A stretch of 64,000 nucleotides of DNA, taken from assembly GCA_949358305.1 (NCBI GenBank), contig OX442323.1, forward strand, positions 1 through 64,000. The letters are read 5' to 3'. Origin of the DNA: Strigamia acuminata (taxonomy: Eukaryota > Arthropoda > Chilopoda > Geophilomorpha > Linotaeniidae). This document shows positions 49,201 through 62,800 of the stretch, in pieces; the first letter of the stretch is position 1; every line of letters begins with the position of its first letter. Made by a program: the position numbers and the translations under genes. A model generated the notes under the pieces. That model was given only the letters and a program-made list of their open reading frames with translations. It did no database searches and was not told the DNA's origin.

Positions 49201-52200
49201 AAGACCAATGTTTCTGAATGTTCAGAAATAGTGTTTAAACCTTAGTAGAAGGCTCCAATGTAAGTTTTAGAAACATCTAACCAATGATTTGGGAGAATAG
49301 ACTTTTGATCTCATCACAGTTGACTTAGCACAAACACCACAAGTCCAATGTCTCTGAATGTTCAGAAATAGTGTTTAAACCTTAGTAGAAGGCTCCAATG
49401 TAAGTTTTAGAAACATCTAACTAATGATTTGGGAGAATAGACTTTTGATCTCATCACAGTTGACTTAGCACAAACACCACAAGTCCAATGTCTCTGAATG
49501 TTCAGAAATAGTGTTTAAACCTTAGTAGAAGACTTCAATGTAAGTTTTAGAAACATCTAACTAATGATTTGGGAGAATAGACTTTTGATCTCATCACAGT
49601 TGACTTAGCACAAACACCACAAGATTAATGTCTCTGAATGTTCAGAAATAGTGTTTAAACCTTAGTAGAAGGCTCCAATGTAAGTTTTAGAAACATCTAA
49701 CTAATGATTTGGGAGAATAGACTTTTGATCTCATCACAGTTGACTTAGCACAAACACCACAAGACCAATGTCTCTGAATGTTCAGAAATAGTGTTTAAAC
49801 CTTAGTAGAAGGCTCCAATGTAAGTTTTAGAAACATCTAACTAATGATTTGGGAGAATAGACTTTTGATCTTATCACAGTTGACTTAGCACAAACACCAC
49901 AAGACCAATGTCTCTGAATGTTCAGAAATAGTGTTTAAACCTTAGTAGAAGGCTCCAATGTAAGTTTTAGAAACATCTAACTAATGATTTGGGAGAATAG
50001 ACTTTTGATCTCATCACAGTTGACTTAGCACAAACACCACAAGTCCAATGTCTCTGAATGTTCAGAAATAGTGTTTAAACCTTAGTAGAAGACTTCAATG
50101 TAAGTTTTAGCAACATCCAAGCACTGATTTGGGAGAATAGACTTTTGATCTCATCACAGTTGACTTAGCACAAACACCACAAGATTAATGTCTCTGAATG
50201 TTCAGAAATAGTGTTTAAACCTTAGTAGAAGGCTCCAATGTAAGTTTTAGAAACATCTAACTAATGATTTGGGAGAATAGACTTTTGATCTCATCACAGT
50301 TGACTTAGCACAAACACCACAAGACCAATGTCTCTGAATGTTCAGAAATAGTGTTTAAACCTTAGTAGAAGGCTCCAATGTAAGTTTTAGAAACATCTAA
50401 CTAATGATTTGGAAGAATAGACTTTTGATCTCATCACAGTTGACTTAGCACAAACACCACAAGACCAATGTTTCTGAATGTTCAGAAATAGTGTTTAAAC
50501 CTTAGTAGAAGGCTCCAATGTAAGTTTTAGAAACATCTAACCAATGATTTGGGAGAATAGACTTTTGATCTCATCACAGTTGACTTAGCACAAACACCAC
50601 AAGTCCAATGTCTCTGAATGTAAAGAAATAGTGTTTAAACCTTAGTAGAAGCCTTCAATGTAAGTTTTAGCAACATCCAAGCAATACATTTTGAAAAAAA
50701 AATTTTGAGCTTATTTCACATCGCAGTTGACTTAGCACAAACACCACAAGACCAATGTCTCTGAATGTTCAGAAATAGTGTTTAAACCTTAGTAGAAGGC
50801 TCCAATGTAAGTTTTAGAAACATCTAACCAATGATTTGGGAGAATAGACTTTTGATCTCATCACAGTTGACTTAGCACAAACACCACAAGACCAATGTTT
50901 CTGAATGTTCAGAAATAGTGTTTAAACCTTAGTAGAAGGCTCCAATGTAAGTTTTAGCAACATCCAAGCGCTGATTTGGGAGAATAGACTTTTGATCTCA
51001 TCACAGTTGACTTAGCACAAACATCACAAGACAAATGTCTCTGAATGTTCAGAAATAGTGTTTAAACCTTAGTAGAAGACTTCAATGTAAGTTTTAGCAA
51101 CATCCAAGCACTGATTTGGGAGAATAGACTTTTGATCTCATCACAGTTGACTTAGCACAAACACCACAAGACCAATGTTTCTGAATGTTCAGAAATAGTG
51201 TTTAAACCTTAGTAGAAGGCTCCAATGTAAGTTTTAGAAACATCTAACCAATGATTTGGGAGAATAGACTTTTGATCTCATCACAGTTGACTTAGCACAA
51301 ACACCACAAGTCCAATGTCTCTGAATGTTCAGAAATAGTGTTTAAACCTTAGTAGAAGGCTCCAATGTAAGTTTTAGAAACATCTAACTAATGATTTGGG
51401 AGAATAGACTTTTGATCTCATCACAGTTGACTTAGCACAAACACCACAAGTCCAATGTCTCTGAATGTTCAGAAATAGTGTTTAAACCTTAGTAGAAGAC
51501 TTCAATGTAAGTTTTAGAAACATCTAACTAATGATTTGGGAGAATAGACTTTTGATCTCATCACAGTTGACTTAGCACAAACACCACAAGATTAATGTCT
51601 CTGAATGTTCAGAAATAGTGTTTAAACCTTAGTAGAAGGCTCCAATGTAAGTTTTAGAAACATCTAACTAATGATTTGGGAGAATAGACTTTTGATCTCA
51701 TCACAGTTGACTTAGCACAAACACCACAAGACCAATGTCTCTGAATGTTCAGAAATAGTGTTTAAACCTTAGTAGAAGGCTCCAATGTAAGTTTTAGAAA
51801 CATCTAACTAATGATTTGGGAGAATAGACTTTTGATCTCATCACAGTTGACTTAGCACAAACACCACAAGACCAATGTCTCTGAATGTTCAGAAATAGTG
51901 TTTAAACCTTAGTAGAAGGCTCCAATGTAAGTTTTAGAAACATCTAACTAATGATTTGGGAGAATAGACTTTTGATCTCATCACAGTTGACTTAGCACAA
52001 ACACCACAAGTCCAATGTCTCTGAATGTTCAGAAATAGTGTTTAAACCTTAGTAGAAGACTTCAATGTAAGTTTTAGCAACATCCAAGCACTGATTTGGG
52101 AGAATAGACTTTTGATCTCATCACAGTTGACTTAGCACAAACACCACAAGACCAATGTCTCTGAATGTTCAGAAATAGTGTTTAAACCTTAGTAGAAGGC

Positions 52201-55200
52201 TCCAATGTAAGTTTTAGAAACATCTAACTAATGATTTGGGAGAATAGACTTTTGATCTCATCACAGTTGACTTAGCACAAACACCACAAGTCCAATGTCT
52301 CTGAATGTTCAGAAATAGTGTTTAAACCTTAGTAGAAGACTTCAATGTAAGTTTTAGCAACATCCAAGCACTGATTTGGGAGAATAGACTTTTGATCTCA
52401 TCACAGTTGACTTAGCACAAACACCACAAGATTAATGTCTCTGAATGTTCAGAAATAGTGTTTAAACCTTAGTAGAAGGCTCCAATGTAAGTTTTAGAAA
52501 CATCTAACTAATGATTTGGGAGAATAGACTTTTGATCTCATCACAGTTGACTTAGCACAAACACCACAAGACCAATGTCTCTGAATGTTCAGAAATAGTG
52601 TTTAAACCTTAGTAGAAGGCTCCAATGTAAGTTTTAGAAACATCTAACTAATGATTTGGGAGAATAGACTTTTGATCTCATCACAGTTGACTTAGCACAA
52701 ACACCACAAGACCAATGTTTCTGAATGTTCAGAAATAGTGTTTAAACCTTAGTAGAAGGCTCCAATGTAAGTTTTAGAAACATCTAACCAATGATTTGGG
52801 AGAATAGACTTTTGATCTCATCACAGTTGACTTAGCACAAACACCACAAGACCAATGTCTCTGAATGTTCAGAAATAGTGTTTAAACCTTAGTAGAAGGC
52901 TCCAATGTAAGTTTTAGAAACATCTAACTAATGATTTGGGAGAATAGACTTTTGATCTCATCACAGTTGACTTAGCACAAACACCACAAGACCAATGTTT
53001 CTGAATGTTCAGAAATAGTGTTTAAACCTTAGTAGAAGGCTCCAATGTAAGTTTTAGAAACATCTAACCAATGATTTGGGAGAATAGACTTTTGATCTCA
53101 TCACAGTTGACTTAGCACAAACACCACAAGTCCAATGTCTCTGAATGTAAAGAAATAGTGTTTAAACCTTAGTAGAAGCCTTCAATGTAAGTTTTAGCAA
53201 CATCCAAGCAATACATTTTGAAAAAAAAATTTTGAGCTTATTTCACATCGCAGTTGACTTAGCACAAACACCACAAGACCAATGTCTCTGAATGTTCAGA
53301 AATAGTGTTTAAACCTTAGTAGAAAGCTCCAATGTAAGTTTTAGAAACATCTAACCAATGATTTGGGAGAATAGACTTTTGATCTCATCACAGTTGACTT
53401 AGCACAAACACCACAAGACAAATGTCTCTGAATGTTCAGAAATAGTGTTTAAACCTTAGTAGAAGACTTCAATGTAAGTTTTAGCAACATCCAAGCACTG
53501 ATTTAGGAGAATAGACTTTTGATCTCATCACAGTTGACTTAGCACAAACACCACAAGTCCAATGTCTCTGAATGTTCAGAAATAGTGTTTAAACCTTAGT
53601 AGAAGGCTCCAATGTAAGTTTTAGAAACATCTAACTAATGATTTGGGAGAATAGACTTTTGATCTCATCACAGTTGACTTAGCACAAACACCACAAGACC
53701 AATGTTTCTGAATGTTCAGAAATAGTGTTTAAACCTTAGTAGAAGGCTCCAATGTAAGTTTTAGAAACATCTAACCAATGATTTGGGAGAATAGACTTTT
53801 GATCTCATCACAGTTGACTTAGCACAAACACCACAAGTCCAATGTCTCTGAATGTAAAGAAATAGTGTTTAAATTTTAGTAGAAGCCTTCAATGTAAGTT
53901 TTAGCAACATCCAAGCAATACATTTTGAAAAAAAAATTTTGAGCTTATTTCACATCGCAGTTGACTTAGCACAAACACCACAAGACCAATGTCTCTGAAT
54001 GTTCAGAAATAGTGTTTAAACCTTAGTAGAAGGCTCCAATGTAAGTTTTAGAAACATCTAACTAATGATTTGGGAGAATAGACTTTTGATCTCATCACAG
54101 TTGACTTAGCACAAACACCACAAGATTAATGTCTCTGAATGTTCAGAAATAGTGTTTAAACCTTAGTAGAAGGCTCCAATGTAAGTTTTAGAAACATCTA
54201 ACTAATGATTTGGGAGAATAGACTTTTGATCTCATCACAGTTGACTTAGCACAAACACCACAAGACCAATGTTTCTGAATGTTCAGAAATAGTGTTTAAA
54301 CCTTAGTAGAAGGCTCCAATGTAAGTTTTAGAAACATCTAACCAATGATTTGGGAGAATAGACTTTTGATCTCATCACAGTTGACTTAGCACAAACACCA
54401 CAAGTCCAATGTCTCTGAATGTTCAGAAATAGTGTTAAAACCCTAGTAGAAGCCTTCAATTTAAATTTTAGCAACCTCCAAGCACTGATTTGGGAGAATA
54501 GACTTTTGATCTCATCACAGATGACTTAGCACAAACACCACAAGACCAATGTCTCTGAATGTTCAGAAATAGGGTTTAAACCTTAGTAGAAGGCTCCAAT
54601 GTAAGTTTTAGAAACATCTAACCAATGATTTGGGAGAATAGACTTTTGATCTCATCACAGTTGACTTAGCACAAACACCACAAGTCCAATGTCTCTGAAT
54701 GTTCAGAAATAGTGTTTAAACCTTAGTAGAAGACTTCAATGTAAGTTTTAGCAACATCCAAGCGCTGATTTGGGAGAATAGACTTTTGATCTCATCACAG
54801 TTGACTTAGCACAAACACCACAAGACAAATGTCTCTGAATGTTTAGTAATAGTGTTTAAACCTTAGTAGAAGACTTCAATGTAAGTTTTAGCAACATCCA
54901 AGCACTGATTTGGGAGAATAGACTTTTGATCTCATCACAGTTGACTTAGCACAAACACCACAAGACCAATGTTTCTGAATGTTCAGAAATAGTGTTTAAA
55001 CCTTAGTAGAAGGCTCCAATGTAAGTTTTAGAAACATCTAACCAATGATTTGGGAGAATAGACTTTTGATCTCATCACAGTTGACTTAGCACAAACACCA
55101 CAAGTCCAATGTCTCTGAATGTAAAGAAATAGTGTTTAAACCTTAGTAGAAGCCTTCAATGTAAGTTTTAGCAACATCCAAGCAATACATTTTGAAAAAA

Positions 55201-55440
55201 AAATTTTGAGCTTATTTCACATCGCAGTTGACTTAGCACAAACACCACAAGACCAATGTCTCTGAATGTTCAGAAATAGTGTTTAAATCTTAGTAGAAGG
55301 CTCCAATGTAAGTTTTAGAAACATCTAACTAATGATTTGGGAGAATAGACTTTTGATCTCATCACAGTTGACTTAGCACAAACACCACAAGATTAATGTC
55401 TCTGAATGTTCAGAAATAGTGTTTAAACCTTAGTAGAAGG
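40800..55440. repeat. Tandem 7308-bp duplication (52 monomers)
   Basis: About 40800-48130 is followed directly by a near-identical copy at about 48130-55440, offset 7308 bp (48 short plus 4 long monomers). Rare variants are carried over: GATCTTATCAC near 42560 and 49868, TTGGAAGAATAG near 43100 and 50410, ACATCACAAG near 41747 and 49055, TTTAAATTTTAG near 46562 and 53870, and AATGTTTAGTAATAG near 47531 and 54839. Confidence 0.85.
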
Positions 55441-56599
55441 CTCCAATGTAAGTTTTAGAAACATCTAACTAATGATTTGGGAGAATAGACTTTTGATCTC
55501 ATCACAGTTGACTTAGCACAAACACCACAAGACCAATGTTTCTGAATGTTCAGAAATAGTGTTTAAACCTTAGTAGAAGGCTCCAATGTAAGTTTTAGAA
55601 ACATCTAACCAATGATTTGGGAGAATAGACTTTTGATCTCATCACAGTTGACTTAGCACAAACACCACAAGTCCAATGTCTCTGAATGTTCAGAAATAGT
55701 GTTTAAACCTTAGTAGAAGCCTTCAATGTAAGTTTTAGCAACATCCAAGCAATACATTTTGAAAAAAAAATTTTGAGCTTATTTCACATCGCAGTTGACT
55801 TAGCACAAACACCACAAGACCAATGTCTCTGAATGTTCAGAAATAGTGTTTAAACCTTAGTAGAAAGCTCCAATGTAAGTTTTAGAAATATCTAACTAAT
55901 GATTTGGGAGAATAGACTTTTGATCTCATCACAGTTGACTTAGCACAAACACCACAAGTCCAATGTCTCTGAATGTTCAGAAATAGTGTTTAAACCCTAG
56001 TAGAAGCCTTCAATTTAAATTTTAGCAACATCCAAGCACTGATTTGGGAGCATAGACTTTTGATCTCATCACAGATGACTTAGCACAAACACCACAAGAC
56101 CAATGTCTCTGAATGTTCAGAAATAGTGTTTAAACCTTAGTAGAAGGCTCCAATGTAAGTTTTAGAAACATCTAACTAATGATTTGGGAGAATAGACTTT
56201 TGATCTCATCACAGTTGACTTAGCACAAACACCACAAGATTAATGTCTCTGAATGTTCAGAAATAGTGTTTAAACCTTAGTAGAAGGCTCCAATGTAAGT
56301 TTTAGAAACATCTAACTAATGATTTGGGAGAATAGACTTTTGATCTCATCACAGTTGACTTAGCACAAACACCACAAGACCAATATCTCTGAATGTTCAG
56401 AAATAGTGTTTAAACCTTAGTAGAAGGCTCCAATGTAAGTTTTAGAAACATCTAACCAATGATTTGGGAGAATAGACTTTTGATCTCATCACAGTTGACT
56501 TAGCACAAACACCACAAGTCCAATGTCTCTGAATGTTCAGAAATAGTGTTAAAACCCTAGTAGAAGCCTTCAATTTAAATTTTAGCAACATCCAAGCAC

Positions 56600-59500
56600 T
56601 GATTTGGGAGAATAGACTTTTGATCTCATCACAGATGACTTAGCACAAACACCACAAGACCAATGTCTCTGAATGTTCAGAAATAGGGTTTAAACCTTAG
56701 TAGAAGGCTCCAATGTAAGTTTTAGAAACATCTAACCAATGATTTGGGAGAATAGACTTTTGATCTCATCACAGTTGACTTAGCACAAACACCACAAGTC
56801 CAATGTCTCTGAATGTTCAGAAATAGTGTTTAAACCTTAGTAGAAGACTTCAATGTAAGTTTTAGCAACATCCAAGCGCTGATTTGGGAGAATAGACTTT
56901 TGATCTCATCACAGTTGACTTAGCACAAACACCACAAGACAAATGTCTCTGAATGTTCAGAAATAGTGTTTAAACCTTAGTAGAAGATTTCAATGTAAGT
57001 TTTAGCAACATCCAAGCACTGATTTGGGAGAATAGACTTTTGATCTCATCACAGTTGACTTAGCACAAACACCACAAGACCAATGTTTCTGAATGTTCAG
57101 AAATAGTGTTTAAACCTTAGTAGAAGGCTCCAATGTAAGTTTTAGAAACATCTAACTAATGATTTGGGAGAATAGACTTTTGATCTCATCACAGTTGACT
57201 TAGCACAAACACCACAAGTCCAATGTCTCTGAATGTTCAGAAATAGTGTTTAAACCCTAGTAGAAGCCTTCAATTTAAATTTTAGCAACATCCAAGCACT
57301 GATTTGGGAGAATAGACTTTTGATCTCATCACAGATGACTTAGCACAAACACCACAAGACCAATGTCTCTGAATGTTCAGAAATAGGGTTTAAACCTTAG
57401 TAGAAGGCTCCAATGTAAGTTTTAGAAACATCTAACTAATGATTTGGGAGAATAGACTTTTGATCTCATCACAGTTGACTTAGCACAAACACCACAAGAC
57501 CAATGTTTCTGAATGTTCAGAAATAGTGTTTAAACCTTAGTAGAAGGCTCCAATGTAAGTTTTAGAAACATCTAACCAATGATTTGGGAGAATAGACTTT
57601 TGATCTCATCACAGTTGACTTAGCACAAACACCACAAGTCCGATGTCTCTGAATGTAAAGAAATAGTGTTTAAACCTTAGTAGAAGCCTTCAATGTAAGT
57701 TTTAGCAACATCCAAGCAATACATTTTGAAAAAAAAATTTTGAGCTTATTTCACATCGCAGTTGACTTAGCACAAACACCACAAGACCAATGTCTCTGAA
57801 TGTTCAGAAATAGTGTTTAAACCTTAGTAGAAGGCTCCAATGTAAGTTTTAGCAACATCCAAGCACTGATTTGGGAGAATAGACTTTTGATCTCATCACA
57901 GTTGACTTAGCACAAACACCACAAGTCCAATGTCTCTGAATGTTCAGAAATAGTGTTTAAACCTTAGTAGAAGGCTCCAATGTAAGTTTTAGAAACATCT
58001 AACTAATGATTTGGGAGAATAGACTTTTGATCTCATCACAGTTGACTTAGCACAAACACCACAAGTCCAATGTCTCTGAATGTTCAGAAATAGTGTTTAA
58101 ACCCTAGTAGAAGCCTTCAATTTAAATTTTAGCAACATCCAAGCACTGGTTTGGGAGAATAGACTTTTGATCTCATCACAGATGACTTAGCACAAACACC
58201 ACAAGACCAATGTCTCTGAATGTTCAGAAATAGTGTTTAAACCTTAGTAGAAGGCTCCAATGTAAGTTTTAGAAACATCTAACTAATGATTTGGGAGAAT
58301 AGACTTTTGATCTCATCACAGTTGACTTAGCACAAACACCACAAGATTAATGTCTCTGAATGTTCAGAAATAGTGTTTAAACCTTAGTAGAAGGCTCCAA
58401 TGTAAGTTTTAGAAACATCTAACTAATGATTTGGGAGAATAGACTTTTGATCTCATCACAGTTGACTTAGCACAAACACCACAAGACCAATATCTCTGAA
58501 TGTTCAGAAATAGTGTTTAAACCTTAGTAGAAGGCTCCAATGTAAGTTTTAGAAACATCTAACCAATGATTTGGGAGAATAGACTTTTGATCTCATCACA
58601 GTTGACTTAGCACAAACACCACAAGTCCAATGTCTCTGAATGTTCAGAAATAGTGTTAAAACCCTAGTAGAAGCCTTCAATTTAAATTTTAGCAACATCC
58701 AAGCACTGATTTGGGAGAATAGACTTTTGATCTCATCACAGATGACTTAGCACAAACACCACAAGACCAATGTCTCTGAATGTTCAGAAATAGGGTTTAA
58801 ACCTTAGTAGAAGGCTCCAATGTAAGTTTTAGAAACATCTAACCAATGATTTGGGAGAATAGACTTTTGATCTCATCACAGTTGACTTAGCACAAACACC
58901 ACAAGTCCAATGTCTCTGAATGTTCAGAAATAGTGTTTAAACCTTAGTAGAAGACTTCAATGTAAGTTTTAGCAACATCCAAGCGCTGATTTGGGAGAAT
59001 AGACTTTTGATCTCATCACAGTTGACTTAGCACAAACACCACAAGACAAATGTCTCTGAATGTTCAGAAATAGTGTTTAAACCTTAGTAGAAGACTTCAA
59101 TGTAAGTTTTAGCAACATCCAAGCACTGATTTGGGAGAATAGATTTTTGATCTCATCACAGTTGACTTAGCACAAACACCACAAGACCAATGTTTCTGAA
59201 TGTTCAGAAATAGTGTTTAAACCTTAGTAGAAGGCTCCAATGTAAGTTTTAGAAACATCTAACTAATGATTTGGGAGAATAGACTTTTGATCTCATCACA
59301 GTTGACTTAGCACAAACACCACAAGTCCAATGTCTCTGAATGTTCAGAAATAGTGTTTAAACCCTAGTAGAAGCCTTCAATTTAAATTTTAGCAACATCC
59401 AAGCACTGATTTGGGAGAATAGACTTTTGATCTCATCACAGATGACTTAGCACAAACACCACAAGACCAATGTCTCTGAATGTTCAGAAATAGGGTTTAA

Positions 59501-62500
59501 ACCTTAGTAGAAGGCTCCAATGTAAGTTTTAGAAACATCTAACCAATGATTTGGGAGAATAGACTTTTGATCTCATCACAGTTGACTTAGCACAAACACC
59601 ACAAGTCCAATGTCTCTGAATGTTCAGAAATAGTGTTTAAACCTTAGTAGAAGACTTCAATGTAAGTTTTAGCAACATCCAAGCGCTGATTTGGGAGAAT
59701 AGACTTTTGATCTCATCACAGTTGACTTAGCACAAACACCACAAGACAAATGTCTCTGAATGTTCAGAAATAGTGTTTAAACCTTAGTAGAAGACTTCAA
59801 TGTAAGTTTTAGCAACATCCAAGCACTGATTTGGGAGAATAGATTTTTGATCTCATCACAGTTGACTTAGCACAAACACCACAAGACCAATGTTTCTGAA
59901 TGTTCAGAAATAGTGTTTAAACCTTAGTAGAAGGCTCCAATGTAAGTTTTAGAAACATCTAACTAATGATTTGGGAGAATAGACTTTTGATCTCATCACA
60001 GTTGACTTAGCACAAACACCACAAGTCCAATGTCTCTGAATGTTCAGAAATAGTGTTTAAACCCTAGTAGAAGCCTTCAATTTAAATTTTAGCAACATCC
60101 AAGCACTGATTTGGGAGAATAGACTTTTGATCTCATCACAGATGACTTAGCACAAACACCACAAGACCAATGTCTCTGAATGTTCAGAAATAGGGTTTAA
60201 ACCTTAGTAGAAGGCTCCAATGTAAGTTTTAGAAACATCTAACCAATGATTTGGGAGAATAGACTTTTGATCTCATCACAGTTGACTTAGCACAAACACC
60301 ACAAGTCCAATGTCTCTGAATGTTCAGAAATAGTGTTTAAACCTTAGTAGAAGACTTCAATGTAAGTTTTAGCAACATCCAAGCGCTGATTTGGGAGAAT
60401 AGACTTTTGATCTCATCACAGTTGACTTAGCACAAACACCACAAGACAAATGTCTCTGAATGTTTAGAAATAGTGTTTAAACCTTAGTAGAAGACTTCAA
60501 TGTAAGTTTTAGCAACATCCAAGCACTGATTTGGGAGAATAGACTTTTGATCTCATCACAGTTGACTTAGCACAAACACCACAAGTCCAATGTCTCTGAA
60601 TGTTCAGAAATAGTGTTTAAACCTTAGTAGAAGGCTCCAATGTAAGTTTTAGAAACATCTAACTAATGATTTGGGAGAATAGACTTTTGATCTCATCACA
60701 GTTGACTTAGCACAAACACCACAAGACCAATGTTTCTGAATGTTCAGAAATAGTGTTTAAACCTTAGTAGAAGGCTCCAATGTAAGTTTTAGAAACATCT
60801 AACCAATGATTTGGGAGAATAGACTTTTGATCTCATCACAGTTGACTTAGCACAAACACCACAAGTCCAATGTCTCTGAATGTAAAGAAATAGTGTTTAA
60901 ACCTTAGTAGAAGCCTTCAATGTAAGTTTTAGCAACATCCAAGCAATACATTTTGAAAAAAAAATTTTGAGCTTATTTCACATCGCAGTTGACTTAGCAC
61001 AAACACCACAAGACCAATGTCTCTGAATGTTCAGAAATAGTGTTTAAACCTTAGTAGAAGGCTCCAATGTAAGTTTTAGAAACATCTAACTAATGATTTG
61101 GGAGAATAGACTTTTGATCTCATCACAGTTGACTTAGCACAAACACCACAAGATTAATGTCTCTGAATGTTCAGAAATAGTGTTTAAACCTTAGTAGAAG
61201 GCTCCAATGTAAGTTTTAGAAACATCTAACTAATGATTTGGGAGAATAGACTTTTGATCTCATCACAGTTGACTTAGCACAAACACCACAAGACCAATGT
61301 TTCTGAATGTTCAGAAATAGTGTTTAAACCTTAGTAGAAGGCTCCAATGTAAGTTTTAGAAACATCTAACCAATGATTTGGGAGAATAGACTTTTGATCT
61401 CATCACAGTTGACTTAGCACAAACACCACAAGTCCAATGTCTCTGAATGTTCAGAAATAGTGTTTAAACCTTAGTAGAAGCCTTCAATGTAAGTTTTAGC
61501 AACATCCAAGCAATACATTTTGAAAAAAAAATTTTGAGCTTATTTCACATCGCAGTTGACTTAGCACAAACACCACAAGACCAATGTCTCTGAATGTTCA
61601 GAAATAGTGTTTAAACCTTAGTAGAAAGCTCCAATGTAAGTTTTAGAAACATCTAACTAATGATTTGGGAGAATAGACTTTTGATCTCATCACAGTTGAC
61701 TTAGCACAAACACCACAAGTCCAATGTCTCTGAATGTTCAGAAATAGTGTTTAAACCTTAGTAGAAGACTTCAATGTAAGTTTTAGCAACATCCAAGCGC
61801 TGATTTGGGAGAATAGACTTTTGATCTCATCACAGTTGACTTAGCACAAACACCACAAGACAAATGTCTCTGAATGTTCAGAAATAGTGTTAAAACCCTA
61901 GTAGAAGCCTTCAATTTAAATTTTAGCAACATCCAAGCACTGATTTGGGAGAATAGACTTTTGATCTCATCACAGATGACTTAGCACAAACACCACAAGA
62001 CCAATGTCTCTGAATGTTCAGAAATAGGGTTTAAACCTTAGTAGAAGGCTCCAATGTAAGTTTTAGAAACATCTAACCAATGATTTGGGAGAATAGACTT
62101 TTGATCTCATCACAGTTGACTTAGCACAAACACCACAAGTCCAATGTCTCTGAATGTTCAGAAATAGTGTTTAAACCTTAGTAGAAGACTTCAATGTAAG
62201 TTTTAGCAACATCCAAGCGCTGATTTGGGAGAATAGACTTTTGATCTCATCACAGTTGACTTAGCACAAACACCACAAGACAAATGTCTCTGAATGTTCA
62301 GAAATAGTGTTTAAACCTTAGTAGAAGACTTCAATGTAAGTTTTAGCAACATCCAAGCACTGATTTGGGAGAATAGACTTTTGATCTCATCACAGTTGAC
62401 TTAGCACAAACACCACAAGACCAATGTTTCTGAATGTTCAGAAATAGTGTTTAAACCTTAGTAGAAGGCTCCAATGTAAGTTTTAGAAACATCTAACTAA

Positions 62501-62800
62501 TGATTTGGGAGAATAGACTTTTGATCTCATCACAGTTGACTTAGCACAAACACCACAAGTCCAATGTCTCTGAATGTTCAGAAATAGTGTTTAAACCCTA
62601 GTAGAAGCCTTCAATTTAAATTTTAGCAACATCCAAGCACTGATTTGGGAGAATAGACTTTTGATCTCATCACAGATGACTTAGCACAAACACCACAAGA
62701 CCAATGTCTCTGAATGTTCAGAAATAGGGTTTAAACCTTAGTAGAAGGCTCCAATGTAAGTTTTAGAAACATCTAACCAATGATTTGGGAGAATAGACTT
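56600..62800. repeat. 700-bp pentamer higher-order repeats
   Basis: The rare AATAGGGTTTAAACC variant recurs at spacings of exactly 700 bp (five 140-bp monomers): near 56684 and 57384; near 58791, 59491 and 60191; and near 62021 and 62721. The preceding monomer in each case carries CACAGATGACTTAG in place of CACAGTTGACTTAG, and AGATTTTTGATC marks 59141 and 59841. This is the shortest-period higher-order unit in the window. Confidence 0.85.
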